From Ignavibacteriales bacterium (GTDB taxonomy: Bacteria > Bacteroidota > Ignavibacteria > Ignavibacteriales > Ignavibacteriaceae): a stretch of 64,000 nucleotides of DNA. Shown here one piece after another: positions 18,860-28,346 of this stretch. Position numbers and translations under genes: made by a program. Each line of letters starts with the position of its first letter. Position 1 is the stretch's first letter. Location of the stretch: contig JADJHL010000001.1 of assembly GCA_016707585.1 (NCBI GenBank), forward strand, positions 1 to 64,000, given 5' to 3'. Under the pieces are notes generated by a model. The model was not told the DNA's origin, made no database searches, and saw only the letters and a list, made by a program, of their open reading frames with translations.

Positions 18860-18970
18860 TTCTCTCCTTAAATCACCAACTATTAACAAAAAGCAAATTA
18901 TCTTTTTTGCTTTGAATTAAAACCGCAAAACATTGAAATAAAAAAGCAATTCCTAGCCTATCAATAAATC

Positions 18971-18979
18971 TACTTTTGC
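18971..18979 (+). promoter_or_regulatory. Possible Bacteroidota-type -7 promoter element
   Basis: TACTTTTGC fits TAnnTTTGC, the -7 box of the Bacteroidota housekeeping sigma factor. It lies 55 bp before the small ORF at 19035. No matching -33 TTTG is present at the usual spacing, so support is partial. Confidence 0.3.
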
Positions 18980-19034
18980 ATTTATAAATCTGTGTCATAA
19001 TCCAGAATCTAATTAGAAAAACTGAAGGATTTGA

Positions 19035-19196
19035 ATGAGAAAGCTATTGCTTAACAAAATGATAGTAAAAAAAGATCAGTCAGACCTTCAGATTAAGAAG
19101 AGTGCAAAGAAACTTGAGTTTTTGGTTTATGGATTAATAATCCTTGTAACTGTAGCGATGATGCTAATTATTTTCAATTTGATTTTGATGGGATAA
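19035..19196 (+). CDS. Small single-span membrane protein (53 aa)
   Basis: The ATG is preceded by CTGAAGGATTTGA. The first 28 residues are basic and polar (MRKLLLNKMIVKKDQ...), followed by one hydrophobic helix (FLVYGLIILVTVAMMLIIF) and the end ILMG. Codon use looks normal and the stop is 3 bp before the next small ORF. It sits between the HTCS gene and its neighbouring T9SS cargo. No family recognised; the topology is inferred. Confidence 0.5.
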   Translation: MRKLLLNKMIVKKDQSDLQIKKSAKKLEFLVYGLIILVTVAMMLIIFNLILMG

Positions 19197-19199
19197 AAG

Positions 19200-19310
19200 A
19201 TGAGAAACAACTTAATAACAATCGGCACCAGTAGAGTTAAAAAAGATTTTTTCAAAATCGTTTACACCATTTTGTTGTTGATTTTACTTATGATTTTACA
19301 ACAAACTTGA
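19200..19310 (+). CDS. Small membrane peptide ORF (36 aa)
   Basis: It starts 3 bp after the stop of the preceding small ORF (TAAAAGATGAG). MRNNLITIGTSRVKKDFFK is followed by one hydrophobic segment IVYTILLLILLMIL. The arrangement (basic stretch, then helix) repeats that of its neighbour. It could be a chance ORF; tight coupling is the main support. Confidence 0.35.
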   Translation: MRNNLITIGTSRVKKDFFKIVYTILLLILLMILQQT

Positions 19311-19476
19311 TTTTTCTGGGCGGCTTATAGGGTGGAAGAATAAGCAGGCAGCAGTGATTATTGAGCAAATTACTGCTGCTGATCCTAAGAGGTTTTGTTA
19401 GGAAAAAAGAAAAAAACTTTTATCCAAAGTAACTAACTAACTATTTAAGATTTACTTTTATTATACGGAGTTGTTT

Positions 19477-20871
19477 ATGAGAGCCAGACTTGTTGTTTTC
19501 TTAATATTGTTTTGTACAATTCAGTCCTTTCCACAGCAAGAAGATTTTCAAAAATTTATTGAGAACAAACTTAATTCCAGAACATTAACCACATACGAAA
19601 AAGTAAATTCAGAATTTCTACCGACACAAAGCCTTGAGCAGGAATGGATTAATTCTGCATGGCAAAATGTTAGCCGGTCAACAACTTCCTATGATTCTAG
19701 CAGTACCGGGTATCTAATAACCACAGAAATCTGGAACAATAATCAATGGGTAAACGAATCACAATTATGGTATGTTTATAATGAAAATGACTTAGTAACT
19801 GAAGAACTTATAAAAACCTGGGTTGATCCAAGCTGGGTTAACTCTGAAAAATACTTATATGAATATGATGTAAATGAAAATGTAACCGTTGAAACCAGCC
19901 AGTCCTGGGCTGCAACAGATTGGGTTAATTCAAATCGATATGTTTATATCTTCGTTAACAATGTATTAACAGAAGAACTTTACCAGCAGTGGGATGTTTC
20001 TGATTGGATTGATGTTGATAGATACCAGTACACTTATGTTAATAATAATCTCACTGAAACTTTATACCAGCAATTTAACTCAGCCTGGGATAATGTAGAG
20101 CTAATACAGAATTTTTATGATAATCAGAACAATATGATCGAAACGCTTAACAAAAGATGGGAAAGCGGCAATTGGTTCCTTGAAGAACGAAATACTCATC
20201 AGTATAGTAATGGAAATCTTACTGTTGTAACAATGCAAGAAGGCTGGATTGATACTATCTGGACAAATATTGGCCTATACACAAAGAACTACAATAGTAA
20301 TAATTTCCTTATAGAATATATTTCTCAATACTGGCATAGTTTAAATGGCTGGATCAATCAACAAAGATGGGTAATAACTCCTACGACAGATAACAAATTT
20401 TTAGAATGGGTAACTCAATTCTGGCAGAATAATAATTGGGAAAACTTCAGCAGGCTAATATCAACGTATGATGCTAATGGTAATGAAACAGTTTTTGCCT
20501 GGGAAATGTGGGAAAACTCAGCATGGCAAAATCATGTACAGATATTATTTAGCTATACATTGTTTAGCTCGGTAGAAGAAGATCTGTTGAACAATTTTAA
20601 TTATTCATTATCACAGAATTATCCCAACCCATTTAATCCAAGTACGGTTATCAGTTATCAGTTGCCAATGGGCGGTGATGTATCTTTAAAAGTTTATGAT
20701 GTTTTAGGTAATGAAGTTGCAACACTTGTTAATGAATTTAAACCTGCAGGAAAATATGAAGTTGACTTTCAGTCGGCAGTCGACAATAGTCAGTTGGCAA
20801 GTGGAGTCTATTTATATCAATTGAAAACAGGGGCTTTTATTGAAATAAAGAAAATGATTTTACTTAGATAA
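19477..20871 (+). CDS. T9SS-secreted protein with W-rich YD-like repeats
   Basis: ATG 19477 follows ACGGAG. Signal peptide MRARLVVFLILFCTIQSFPQ. Residues ~50-365 are about eight repeats of ~38 residues in the pattern W..S.W.N..R..Y.Y..NN.LTE.L.Q.W, reminiscent of RHS/YD repeats and probably a beta-solenoid. The C-terminal sorting domain is NYPNPFNPSTVISYQLP ... KKMILLR. An in-frame repeat segment encodes SAVDNSQLASG. It should be surface-exposed or secreted. No enzymatic motif seen. A terminator follows. Confidence 0.88.
   Translation: MRARLVVFLILFCTIQSFPQQEDFQKFIENKLNSRTLTTYEKVNSEFLPTQSLEQEWINSAWQNVSRSTTSYDSSSTGYLITTEIWNNNQWVNESQLWYVYNENDLVTEELIKTWVDPSWVNSEKYLYEYDVNENVTVETSQSWAATDWVNSNRYVYIFVNNVLTEELYQQWDVSDWIDVDRYQYTYVNNNLTETLYQQFNSAWDNVELIQNFYDNQNNMIETLNKRWESGNWFLEERNTHQYSNGNLTVVTMQEGWIDTIWTNIGLYTKNYNSNNFLIEYISQYWHSLNGWINQQRWVITPTTDNKFLEWVTQFWQNNNWENFSRLISTYDANGNETVFAWEMWENSAWQNHVQILFSYTLFSSVEEDLLNNFNYSLSQNYPNPFNPSTVISYQLPMGGDVSLKVYDVLGNEVATLVNEFKPAGKYEVDFQSAVDNSQLASGVYLYQLKTGAFIEIKKMILLR
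20770..20801. repeat. Repeat-derived segment inside a T9SS sorting domain
   Basis: The CAGTCGGCAGTCGACAAT core, also seen in intergenic DNA at 8999-9012, here encodes SAVDNSQLA in frame, just before GVYLYQLKTG. Confidence 0.55.
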
Positions 20872-20887
20872 TTAATTTGTGTTAAAT

Positions 20888-20924
20888 GCAGTCCATCTTA
20901 AAAGTGGGCTGCACTATTTTTTTT
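20888..20924 (+). terminator. Rho-independent terminator after the T9SS gene at 19477-20871
   Basis: Stem GCAGTCCA/TGGGCTGC (one G-T pair) with a 9-base loop, then ACTA and a run of eight T. Confidence 0.8.
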
Positions 20925-20977
20925 AATACTGTTGTCTTGGCATTTCTTGTCCCGTAAATCTTACAGGAGATGAGAAA

Positions 20978-23184
20978 ATGAAAAAAACACTTCTGCTTTT
21001 GCTGTTCTTTTCAACAACAAAACTCAGTATTGCCCAAAATGATGGCTGGGATATTTTAAATATTGGGCATACCCTTACATCAAACAATAAATTCGCGGTT
21101 GGTGGCACATGTTTAATCTTTGCTGAGACTAATTCTAAATAATTTATGCTTTTAATAGTAAAACCGGGAATTGGGATTCAACAATAATATCAACAACACT
21201 TGAATGGACCGAAGCAAGAGCTGACGGCAATACTGCGATGTTGGTAAATGATTCGTTAGCAGTTTTTTATAGCTCATTAAATAATAGTTTTGTGGAACTA
21301 CGTTATGAAGGACAAATCTTACCAACAATTCAAATGTTTACTGGATGCTCCAATAACATGGGTTACTTAGTTTCAGATTCTAAGTTTTATGTTTTTGATG
21401 CCGAAGATTCACAGATAAGAAGCGCTAATTATGTTCAAGTTGGAGAAACACCTTACAAACAAGTATATAAAGGAGATGATTACCTTTGCTTTTATTTATC
21501 ATCAGCGAATTTAAACGTACATACATTAGTTGCTTATAGTTTAGTTACTAAAACTATTTCAGAATATACAGGAGATAACTTTTCTATATTTAAACAATTA
21601 GAGCACGGATTTATTTTCGGGGAAACAAGTGGTACCCCGTATTTATATGGGGGCTACTCTGCTTATACAGGAACTTTCTCAATAAAAACATCAGAAGTTT
21701 ATATCACAGATATTCTTCATCAGTACGATCTAAATCGTGTTTATCCAAGACTATGCTACTTGTTTACATCACGATCAGAAGTTGTAAACGATATTGCAAC
21801 TTATTATTTGTGGGTTTATAATACTCTTGTTGGTCAGTTTGATGAATTTTCCTATCAATACAATTACATACCCAATCATCTCGTTCCAAGTATTTCTGGA
21901 ACCGGCGGACAAGGTATATTCCACTCTACATATGATAAAGACAATAACGATAAAGTAAACTTAATTACTTATGATGTTTACTCGCGGTTATTTACTCAGC
22001 ACGATTTTAATATAACTTATGATTATAGAAATACGTTTGATGTTGGTGGTCATATAGTTTCTATAAGGACAGAAAACAAACTTGTCTTTTATGATTTTAT
22101 TTGTGGCAACTATGAATTCTATAACTCCGATTGGCAATCAGGGACTTTTCCAACGCTTCAAAGCATAGAGCTTGGAAACAATCACGCAGCTATTGTGTAC
22201 TATAAAGGTCCCGGCATCAATGGAATGAGGGTCTTTAGTTATAATGGAACAACAGACAGTTTAAAACTTGTAAACTTTTCTTCAACAAATACTTATTCAG
22301 ACGTTTTTGGTAGTATTGATTATTCACTTGTTGAATTTGTTAACTATACTGAATCCGCCGAGCATTTAATTTATTCAAATATTAAAGACGATTGGATAGT
22401 AAAACCATTTCCAAGTGGTTTGTTAAGTGAAGCAAAGAAAGGGTATTATCTTTTAACAGATAACAATTTAAACTCAACTTATATTTTTAATGCCCGTACC
22501 GCGGATGAATTTAATCTTCCGGTTAAAAATCAAGGAACTATTCACTTTGAGGACAGCGTTTTTGTTCTTCCTGCAAACGATTTAAAATATTATGGTTACA
22601 GCTCTATTTCAAACACTGTGGTTTCATGGCCAAATATATATTATTCGAGCACAGCACAAAGTGATAGAATAATAATTCGTTATAATCCAATGAACAGTGG
22701 TGACCCAAGTCATCTTCTGTATGATGGAACAATTGGCGTGTTTGTTCTTCTAAGTACAAACAATCAAATGCATGGCTCAAGATTGTTAACTTCGGCAGGA
22801 ATAAAAACCGCGTTAACTGCTTACAGTAATGGTTATCTTATCGCTTACGATCCCACCGAAATTACTGATGTGGAAGAACCCAATGAATTTGTAACAGAAA
22901 TTAATTTTCAACTTTATCAAAACTATCCAAATCCATTTAATCCAAGTACAAGAATTCAATATGCAATAAGCAGTAGGCAATTTGTTCAACTAAAAGTTTA
23001 CGATATTCTTGGAGATGAAATCACAACATTAGTTAATGAAGAAAAACCAGCAGGAAGATACGAAGTTGAATTTAATGCAAATGGTCATTCCGGCAACATC
23101 CGGAATCTGGCATCAGGAATTTATTTCTTTCAATTGAAAACCGGAGAATTTACAAACACAAAAAAAATGATTCTGATCAGATAA
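20978..23184 (+). CDS. T9SS-secreted protein, frameshifted near the N terminus
   Basis: ATG 20978 follows ACAGGAGATGAGAAA. Signal peptide MKKTLLLLLFFSTTKLSIAQ. The first 54 codons end at TAA 21140, while the frame continuing through YAFNSKTGNWDST stays open to 23184. One extra A in the A3 run at 21137-21139 would join them (NSKIIYAFNS). The body (~660 residues) has repeated beta-strand patterns (VYDAED.., YDVYSRLF..) and may be a propeller. The sorting domain is NYPNPFNPSTRIQYAIS ... KKMILIR. Its central part is nearly identical in DNA to that at 25565-25706. The ligand is unknown. Confidence 0.82.
22915..23056 (+). repeat. Near-identical T9SS sorting-domain cassette, copy A
   Basis: 142 bp match 25565-25706 with three differences, although the proteins upstream of the cassette are unrelated. 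The similarity stops right after GAAAAACCAGCAGGAA. Confidence 0.9.
23084..23108. repeat. Dispersed palindrome inside a T9SS sorting domain
   Basis: GTCATTCCGG/CCGGAATCT with a small loop, the same family as the intergenic element at 7764-7788, encodes GHSGNIRN in frame between NAN and LASGIYFFQL. Confidence 0.65.
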
Positions 23185-23217
23185 GTAAAAAATTTTCACC
23201 AATAGGCTGAAATAGAA

Positions 23218-24915
23218 ATGAAAAATTTAATTATTGTAATTCTGTCTTTCATTTTAGCAACTGACTACAAATGTCAGTGGTCAAACAACCCAAATATCAA
23301 TACTGCAATTTGCACTGCTGTAAAAGATCAATTTATTGACCAGATCATTAGTGATGGTGCTGGTGGAGCTATTATTACCTGGGAGGATTTTCGTAATGGC
23401 AGTAACTATGATGTTTATGTCCAGCGTATTAATGCTGCTGGTATTATTCAATGGATTTTTAACGGAACCATAATTACTTCGTTAGCTAATGATCAGACAG
23501 CACCAAAAATCATAAGTGATGGAAGCGGTGGCGTGATTATAGTCTGGACCGATTATCGAGGTGGAAATTATTCCGATATTTATGCACAAAAGATTAATGC
23601 AAATGGAACGGCACAATGGACTGCTAATGGTATTCCAATTTGCACTGCCGCAAATAGTCAATACAATTCAGCCTTAGTTAGTAATGGGGCTGGTGGGGCA
23701 ATAATAACCTGGCAGGATAAAAGAGATGGGGTTTTAGATATTTATGCTCAACATATAAATTCATCCGGCACAGTTTCCTGGACAACTAACGGTATTCCAA
23801 TTTGTACTTCAGCTGGTATACAAGAAAACCCAGCGATTGCTGGTGATGGCACATCTGGCGCATTTATTACCTGGCAAGATAATAGAAAAGGAACCCTTCT
23901 AATTAATGATTATGATATTTACACACAAAGAATAAATGCAAGTGGTTCAGTTCTTTGGGCAGACAATGGAATTTCTATCTGCGACTTTAGCGGAAATCAG
24001 GTAAATCCCGTTATCATTAATGATAATACGAATGGAGTGATAATAACCTGGGTTGATGTTCGTAACGGGATAGATCTCGATATCTATGCTCAGCGATTAA
24101 GTGTTGAAGGGATTGTACTCTGGACGAACAATGGAGTTGCTATCTGTAGCGCTACCGATTCGCAAGTATATCCTTTTCTTGTAGACGATGGTGCCGGCGG
24201 TGCAATAATAACTTGGTATGACTATCGCGCCGGAGAATATGATGTTTATACCCAGAGAATAAATATGAATGGAAATGTAATGTGGACAACTGACGGCGTT
24301 CCAATTTCTACAGAAGTAAATGCACAGATGAGTCCAGATATAATCAGCGATGGTCAAGGGGGAGCTATTATTGTCTGGCATGATTACAGAGATAATGGTA
24401 ATCGGGATGTTTATGCTCAACTTATAAATAATAATGGAATTGTACAGTGGATAGAAAATGGTCTACAAATTTCAACTGCTCAGGGTGATCAATATTCTCC
24501 CGCAATTACAAGTGATGGCAATGGCGGAGCAATAATAGTTTGGTGGGATTATCGTAGCGGGTGGACTTCCGATATATATGCCCAACAGGTAAACCATTAT
24601 GGTCAGTTAGGAATTGTTACAGATATTAAAGATAATATTGATGCATTACCGGAGTTATTCAGCCTTGAACAAAACTATCCCAATCCATTTAATCCAAGTA
24701 CAACAATAAGTTGGCAATCGCCGGTAGGTAGTCATCAATCTATAAAAATATTTGATGTTCTCGGAAACGAAATTGCAACTCTAGTTAACGAGGAAAAAAG
24801 TGCAGGAGCATATGAGATTGAATTTGGTGCTGGCAAATTATCCAGTGGTGTTTATTTCTATCAGTTAAAGGCTGGTGAATATTTGGAAACTAAAAAAATG
24901 ATTTTACTTAGATAA
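23218..24915 (+). CDS. T9SS-secreted propeller-repeat protein
   Basis: 565 residues. Signal peptide MKNLIIVILSFILATDYKCQ, then about nine regular ~50-residue repeats of the form DG.GGAII.W.D.R.G...DIYAQ.IN..G...W..NG..I. These probably form a closed beta-propeller of the kind found in T9SS cargo. The C-terminal sorting domain is NYPNPFNPSTTISW ... KKMILLR. It shares its architecture with 12446-14467. It lies 33 bp after the previous T9SS gene and probably shares its transcript. Function unknown; an adhesin or glycan-binding role is only a guess. Confidence 0.9.
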   Translation: MKNLIIVILSFILATDYKCQWSNNPNINTAICTAVKDQFIDQIISDGAGGAIITWEDFRNGSNYDVYVQRINAAGIIQWIFNGTIITSLANDQTAPKIISDGSGGVIIVWTDYRGGNYSDIYAQKINANGTAQWTANGIPICTAANSQYNSALVSNGAGGAIITWQDKRDGVLDIYAQHINSSGTVSWTTNGIPICTSAGIQENPAIAGDGTSGAFITWQDNRKGTLLINDYDIYTQRINASGSVLWADNGISICDFSGNQVNPVIINDNTNGVIITWVDVRNGIDLDIYAQRLSVEGIVLWTNNGVAICSATDSQVYPFLVDDGAGGAIITWYDYRAGEYDVYTQRINMNGNVMWTTDGVPISTEVNAQMSPDIISDGQGGAIIVWHDYRDNGNRDVYAQLINNNGIVQWIENGLQISTAQGDQYSPAITSDGNGGAIIVWWDYRSGWTSDIYAQQVNHYGQLGIVTDIKDNIDALPELFSLEQNYPNPFNPSTTISWQSPVGSHQSIKIFDVLGNEIATLVNEEKSAGAYEIEFGAGKLSSGVYFYQLKAGEYLETKKMILLR

Positions 24916-24958
24916 ATAAATTGTTCTGATTAATTATTAGAAAAAAACAGGAGGCATT

Positions 24959-25825
24959 ATGCTAAGATTATTTTTGTTATTTATTGTTTTTTCTTACATT
25001 ATTTCGATTACAATCGCACAAAATTTAATATTAAACCCTGGATGCGAGGATTCTCTTATCAATGGAGAAATTCCTAACTGGATAGAAGTAATGGGAGCAG
25101 ATTGGCAAAACAGAGAATCCGGTAATCCGCCTTCTTATGAAGGAAATAATATGTTCTTTGCCGGTGTTTCTCAAAATGCAGAGCTGCAACAAGATATTGA
25201 TGTTTCTGCTTTCGCAACTACCATAGATAATGGAATACAACATTTTTATTTTGAAGGATATGTAAGATCATATTCTCAAAATCCCGTAGATCATTCCCGA
25301 CTAATTATTAAATATCTTGATGATATAAAATCAACCGTATTAGATTCAATTGATTTGGGTGAAAATATTAACACGACTGAATGGTTACAATTAACTGATA
25401 CTACACTAGCGCCTGTTGGTACAAGATTTATCAGGATTTCTTTAATGAGTATAAGATATAATGGAAGTAATAATGATGGATATTTTGATGGATTGTCACT
25501 TACCACTGGTTTGCCTGTCAGTATTGAAAACAATTTAAACACAAGTTTAACCAGCTTTACATTGTATCAAAATTATCCAAATCCATTTAATCCAAGTACA
25601 AGAATTCAATATGCAATAAGCAGTAGGCAATTTGTTCAACTTAAAGTTTACGATATTCTTGGAAATGAAATCACAACATTAGTTAATGAAGAAAAACCAG
25701 CAGGAAACTATGTGGTTGGGTTCAAACCAGAATCAAGTATCAAGCAGCCAGCATCGGGAGTTTATTTCTATCAATTAAAAGCCGGAGATTACATTCAAAC
25801 GAAGAAGATGATATTTTTAAAATAA
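24959..25825 (+). CDS. T9SS-secreted protein with carbohydrate-binding-like domain
   Basis: ATG 24959 follows CAGGAGGCATT. Signal peptide MLRLFLLFIVFSYIISITIAQ. The ~165-residue passenger begins NLILNPGCEDSLING and ends NNDGYFDGLSL, the pattern of galactose-binding-like jelly-roll modules. The sorting domain is NYPNPFNPSTRIQYAIS ... KKMIFLK. It is the last gene of the T9SS series; the convergent carbonic-anhydrase-like gene begins 2 bp after its stop. Ligand unknown. Confidence 0.87.
   Translation: MLRLFLLFIVFSYIISITIAQNLILNPGCEDSLINGEIPNWIEVMGADWQNRESGNPPSYEGNNMFFAGVSQNAELQQDIDVSAFATTIDNGIQHFYFEGYVRSYSQNPVDHSRLIIKYLDDIKSTVLDSIDLGENINTTEWLQLTDTTLAPVGTRFIRISLMSIRYNGSNNDGYFDGLSLTTGLPVSIENNLNTSLTSFTLYQNYPNPFNPSTRIQYAISSRQFVQLKVYDILGNEITTLVNEEKPAGNYVVGFKPESSIKQPASGVYFYQLKAGDYIQTKKMIFLK
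25565..25706 (+). repeat. Near-identical T9SS sorting-domain cassette, copy B
   Basis: Partner of 22915-23056, 139 of 142 bases equal, same orientation, 2650 bp apart. Confidence 0.9.
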
Positions 25826-25826
25826 C

Positions 25827-26369
25827 TCATTCTTCTTTTATCATATACAGCAAATTATCTTTCAGCTTATAGTACATTGGAGCAATTTGTACTTTTGGAT
25901 AACGCTGGCGCAATCTCTGTGTTTCACTGAGAATGAAATCAATTTCATTATTTATTTCAAACATTGGCGCATAGTTATTAAAATGTTCTTCTGCTTGTTC
26001 AATTGTCCAGCCGCCATTTTCTGAAAGTTTCTCTATAAACTTATTTTTCTTCGACATCAGATTAACCATTCCGCAATTGCTATGTGCAATAAGTGCGATA
26101 TGTTTTACATCACCAACAGAAATTGCAAATGAAACCTTAAACTCACTGTAACGAAGATTTGCCCCGCCTGAGCGAATTATAAAAGCAAAATTATCCGGCA
26201 TATGAAGATGCTTGCGGTTATCCATACACATTCCAATAAGTAATTGTGCTTCGGAATAATTTTCAAATTCACGATCTAAATTGTGATACTCAAGTAGCAA
26301 ACCAATTGGTGTGGTTAAATATTCTTTGGGAATATCTGAAATCTTATCAATATGAATTAATCTATTCAT
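25827..26369 (-). CDS. Beta-carbonic-anhydrase-like protein
   Basis: Zinc-site motifs of beta-CAs are present: Cys48-x-Asp50-x-Arg52 (CMDNRK) and His96-x-x-Cys99 (HSNCG). At 180 aa it is somewhat short and ends in QIAPMYYKLKDNLLYMI, where normal beta-CAs have a V.G..YD..TG strand. It could hydrate CO2 or be a divergent paralogue. Cytoplasmic, single gene, convergent with the T9SS row. Confidence 0.8.
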   Translation of the reverse strand: MNRLIHIDKISDIPKEYLTTPIGLLLEYHNLDREFENYSEAQLLIGMCMDNRKHLHMPDNFAFIIRSGGANLRYSEFKVSFAISVGDVKHIALIAHSNCGMVNLMSKKNKFIEKLSENGGWTIEQAEEHFNNYAPMFEINNEIDFILSETQRLRQRYPKVQIAPMYYKLKDNLLYMIKEE

Positions 26370-26402
26370 AATTTTTAAATGTTTTAATATTGATTCTTGA
26401 AC

Positions 26403-27113
26403 TTAAACTTGAAACATATATCCGGCACTTCTAACACTTACAATAAATTTAGGATCAGATGGATCGTCTTCAAAATGTTTACGTAATCTAACAATAAAAT
26501 TATCTACTGTACGTGTTTCAATATCGGGATTCATATTCCAAACATTCTCCAGCAATTCTTTTCTAGTCACAACTTTATCTTTGCTCTCAATTAAATATTT
26601 CATAATCATTGCTTCATAAGAAGTAAGTTGAAACTCCTTTTTGCCTTTTGTGCATTTAAGATTCTCAAAGTTAATCTCGTTGTTTCCAAATTTATAAATT
26701 GGATTTTCAATAACAACTTTTTGATACCAGCTTTTTCGCTTTAACATTCCTTTAATTCTAAGCAGCAATTCTTTAAGATGAAAAGGTTTTGTAAGATAAT
26801 CATCAGCACCAAGTTCAAGTCCTTTAACACGATCTTCAACTTGTGTGCGGGCAGTTAACATAAGAATAGGCATCTGCGGATGTTTTTCGCGAACGTGTTT
26901 TGCAATTTCAAATCCATTAAAGTATGGCAGCATTATATCAAGCACAATTAAATCAAAATCATTTTCATCAAAAAACTTTATAGCCTCTTTTCCATCTCTA
27001 GCTAATGTTACTAAATACCCTTCTGCTGTAAGATTATATTCCAATCCATGCGCAAGATTTTCTTCATCTTCTACCAAAAGAATTCTTGATTTTTCTATCT
27101 GCTCATCACTCAT
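26403..27113 (-). CDS. OmpR-family response regulator
   Basis: Receiver domain with acidic pair EDEEN, phospho-Asp in LIVLDIMLPYFNG, Thr in LMLTART and Lys in DYLTKPFHL. A winged-helix DNA-binding domain follows (VTRKELLENVWNMNP .. RTVDNFIVRLRKHF). The start overlaps the 3' end of the sensor kinase gene by 8 bp, so the pair is one operon. The target genes are not visible in the sequence. Confidence 0.93.
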   Translation of the reverse strand: MSDEQIEKSRILLVEDEENLAHGLEYNLTAEGYLVTLARDGKEAIKFFDENDFDLIVLDIMLPYFNGFEIAKHVREKHPQMPILMLTARTQVEDRVKGLELGADDYLTKPFHLKELLLRIKGMLKRKSWYQKVVIENPIYKFGNNEINFENLKCTKGKKEFQLTSYEAMIMKYLIESKDKVVTRKELLENVWNMNPDIETRTVDNFIVRLRKHFEDDPSDPKFIVSVRSAGYMFQV

Positions 27114-28098
27114 TTTTAATATCCTTTTTGTTTCCCTTTACAGATTTTTTCTTCTCAACATAAATTGGCAACTCAATTTTAAACTTAGATCCCTTGCCCT
27201 TTCCTTCGCTAAAAGCAAAGATCTTTCCTTTATGATTTTTAATTATTTCTCTAACAACATAAAGACCAAGTCCTGTCCCTTTTACATTAGGAATGTCTTT
27301 ATCGTATATACGATGAAACTTCTGAAATATTTTTTTTATTTGATCATGCGGAATACCAATTCCATTGTCTGAAAACTCTATTTCTGCTTTTTTGGTATTG
27401 CGCTTAAACTTAATCATAATTTCCAATGGGGCAACGCTATACTTAGTGGAATTATCAACAAGATTATCAAAAACTGTTTTAATGGAATTTCTATCTATCA
27501 AAACATCGCAGCCGGCATCGCCGCTAAACTTTATTGAGCTTTCCTTTAACTGAAATTGTTCGGCGGACTCTAATATAATTTTTTTAATTGTTTCATCAGC
27601 TTTGTAAACTTCAAAATCCCGGTTAAACTTTTTCTTATCCATTGAAGCTATTTCCAAAATAGAGTTAACAAGATTTTTTAATCTCTCAGCATCTCGCATC
27701 ATCAGGCCGTAAAATTCTTTTTTCTTTTCTTCGGGAACTTCGCGCGAGTTTAATGTTTCTAAGTAAAGTTGGATGGATGACAAAGGAGATTTTAGTTCAT
27801 GTGTTACGTTTGCAATAAAATTATCATAAAGCGCATTTAGCTTAATTTGAATATTTAAATGTCGGAATATCAGTACTAAACTTATTGATAAGCCTGTAAG
27901 CAAAACAATTCCACCCACAAAAGGGAAAACGCTCGGCGCATCATAAACTATTTGAGGAGAAACCTTTTCGCCAACTTGCTCAAAAATTATATTGTTGGAT
28001 ACATACCAGTAAATCCATAACAGCAACACCGAAAGCCACACAAGCTGTGCAAGAATAAATATTATAAGATTATATGCAAATGAATGTCTGCGTTTCAT
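27106..28098 (-). CDS. Membrane sensor histidine kinase
   Basis: 330 residues from ATG 28098 (MKRRHSFAYNLIIF). Two TM helices (about 8-32 and 57-77) enclose a short periplasmic loop of ~25 residues, too small for a folded sensor domain. HisKA follows (VTHELKSPLSSIQ), then HATPase with the N-box (DNLVDNSTKYS), FSDNGIGIP and GTGLGLYVV. A longer frame up to 28260 runs through palindromic repeats and is rejected. It forms an operon with the OmpR-type regulator. Confidence 0.92.
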   Translation of the reverse strand: MKRRHSFAYNLIIFILAQLVWLSVLLLWIYWYVSNNIIFEQVGEKVSPQIVYDAPSVFPFVGGIVLLTGLSISLVLIFRHLNIQIKLNALYDNFIANVTHELKSPLSSIQLYLETLNSREVPEEKKKEFYGLMMRDAERLKNLVNSILEIASMDKKKFNRDFEVYKADETIKKIILESAEQFQLKESSIKFSGDAGCDVLIDRNSIKTVFDNLVDNSTKYSVAPLEIMIKFKRNTKKAEIEFSDNGIGIPHDQIKKIFQKFHRIYDKDIPNVKGTGLGLYVVREIIKNHKGKIFAFSEGKGKGSKFKIELPIYVEKKKSVKGNKKDIKNE

Positions 28099-28115
28099 AA
28101 CTTTTAAAAATAAAT

Positions 28116-28208
28116 CATTCCGATGGCAATGCCATTCGGAATCTCTGGTATAGAGTGGTTTATGGGAAGCTGAAACAAGACTTGCCTGACGGTAGTCGGG
28201 TTCAGCTT
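28116..28208. repeat. Two dispersed palindromes upstream of the histidine kinase
   Basis: Element a (28116-28144): CATTCCGA..TCGGAATCT around GGCAATGCC. Element b (28167-28208): AAGCTGAA..TTCAGCTT with inner CTGACGGTAGTCGG. Both belong to repeat families found elsewhere in the window. Confidence 0.7.
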
Positions 28209-28346
28209 GACTATTTAAAATGAACAGTTCAAATATCATTTTAATTAAGCTCAACTTCAAATCTTAAAAAATCTAAATTACATTTCTTTTACACTACTAC
28301 ATTAATATTCTTTGCAGTTTTGATATGTAACTTCAAAAGGAAATGT

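Noticed and set aside
28099..28260. 54-residue N-terminal extension of the histidine kinase
   Set aside because: It is translated from two dispersed palindromes; the TM segment begins right after ATG 28098.
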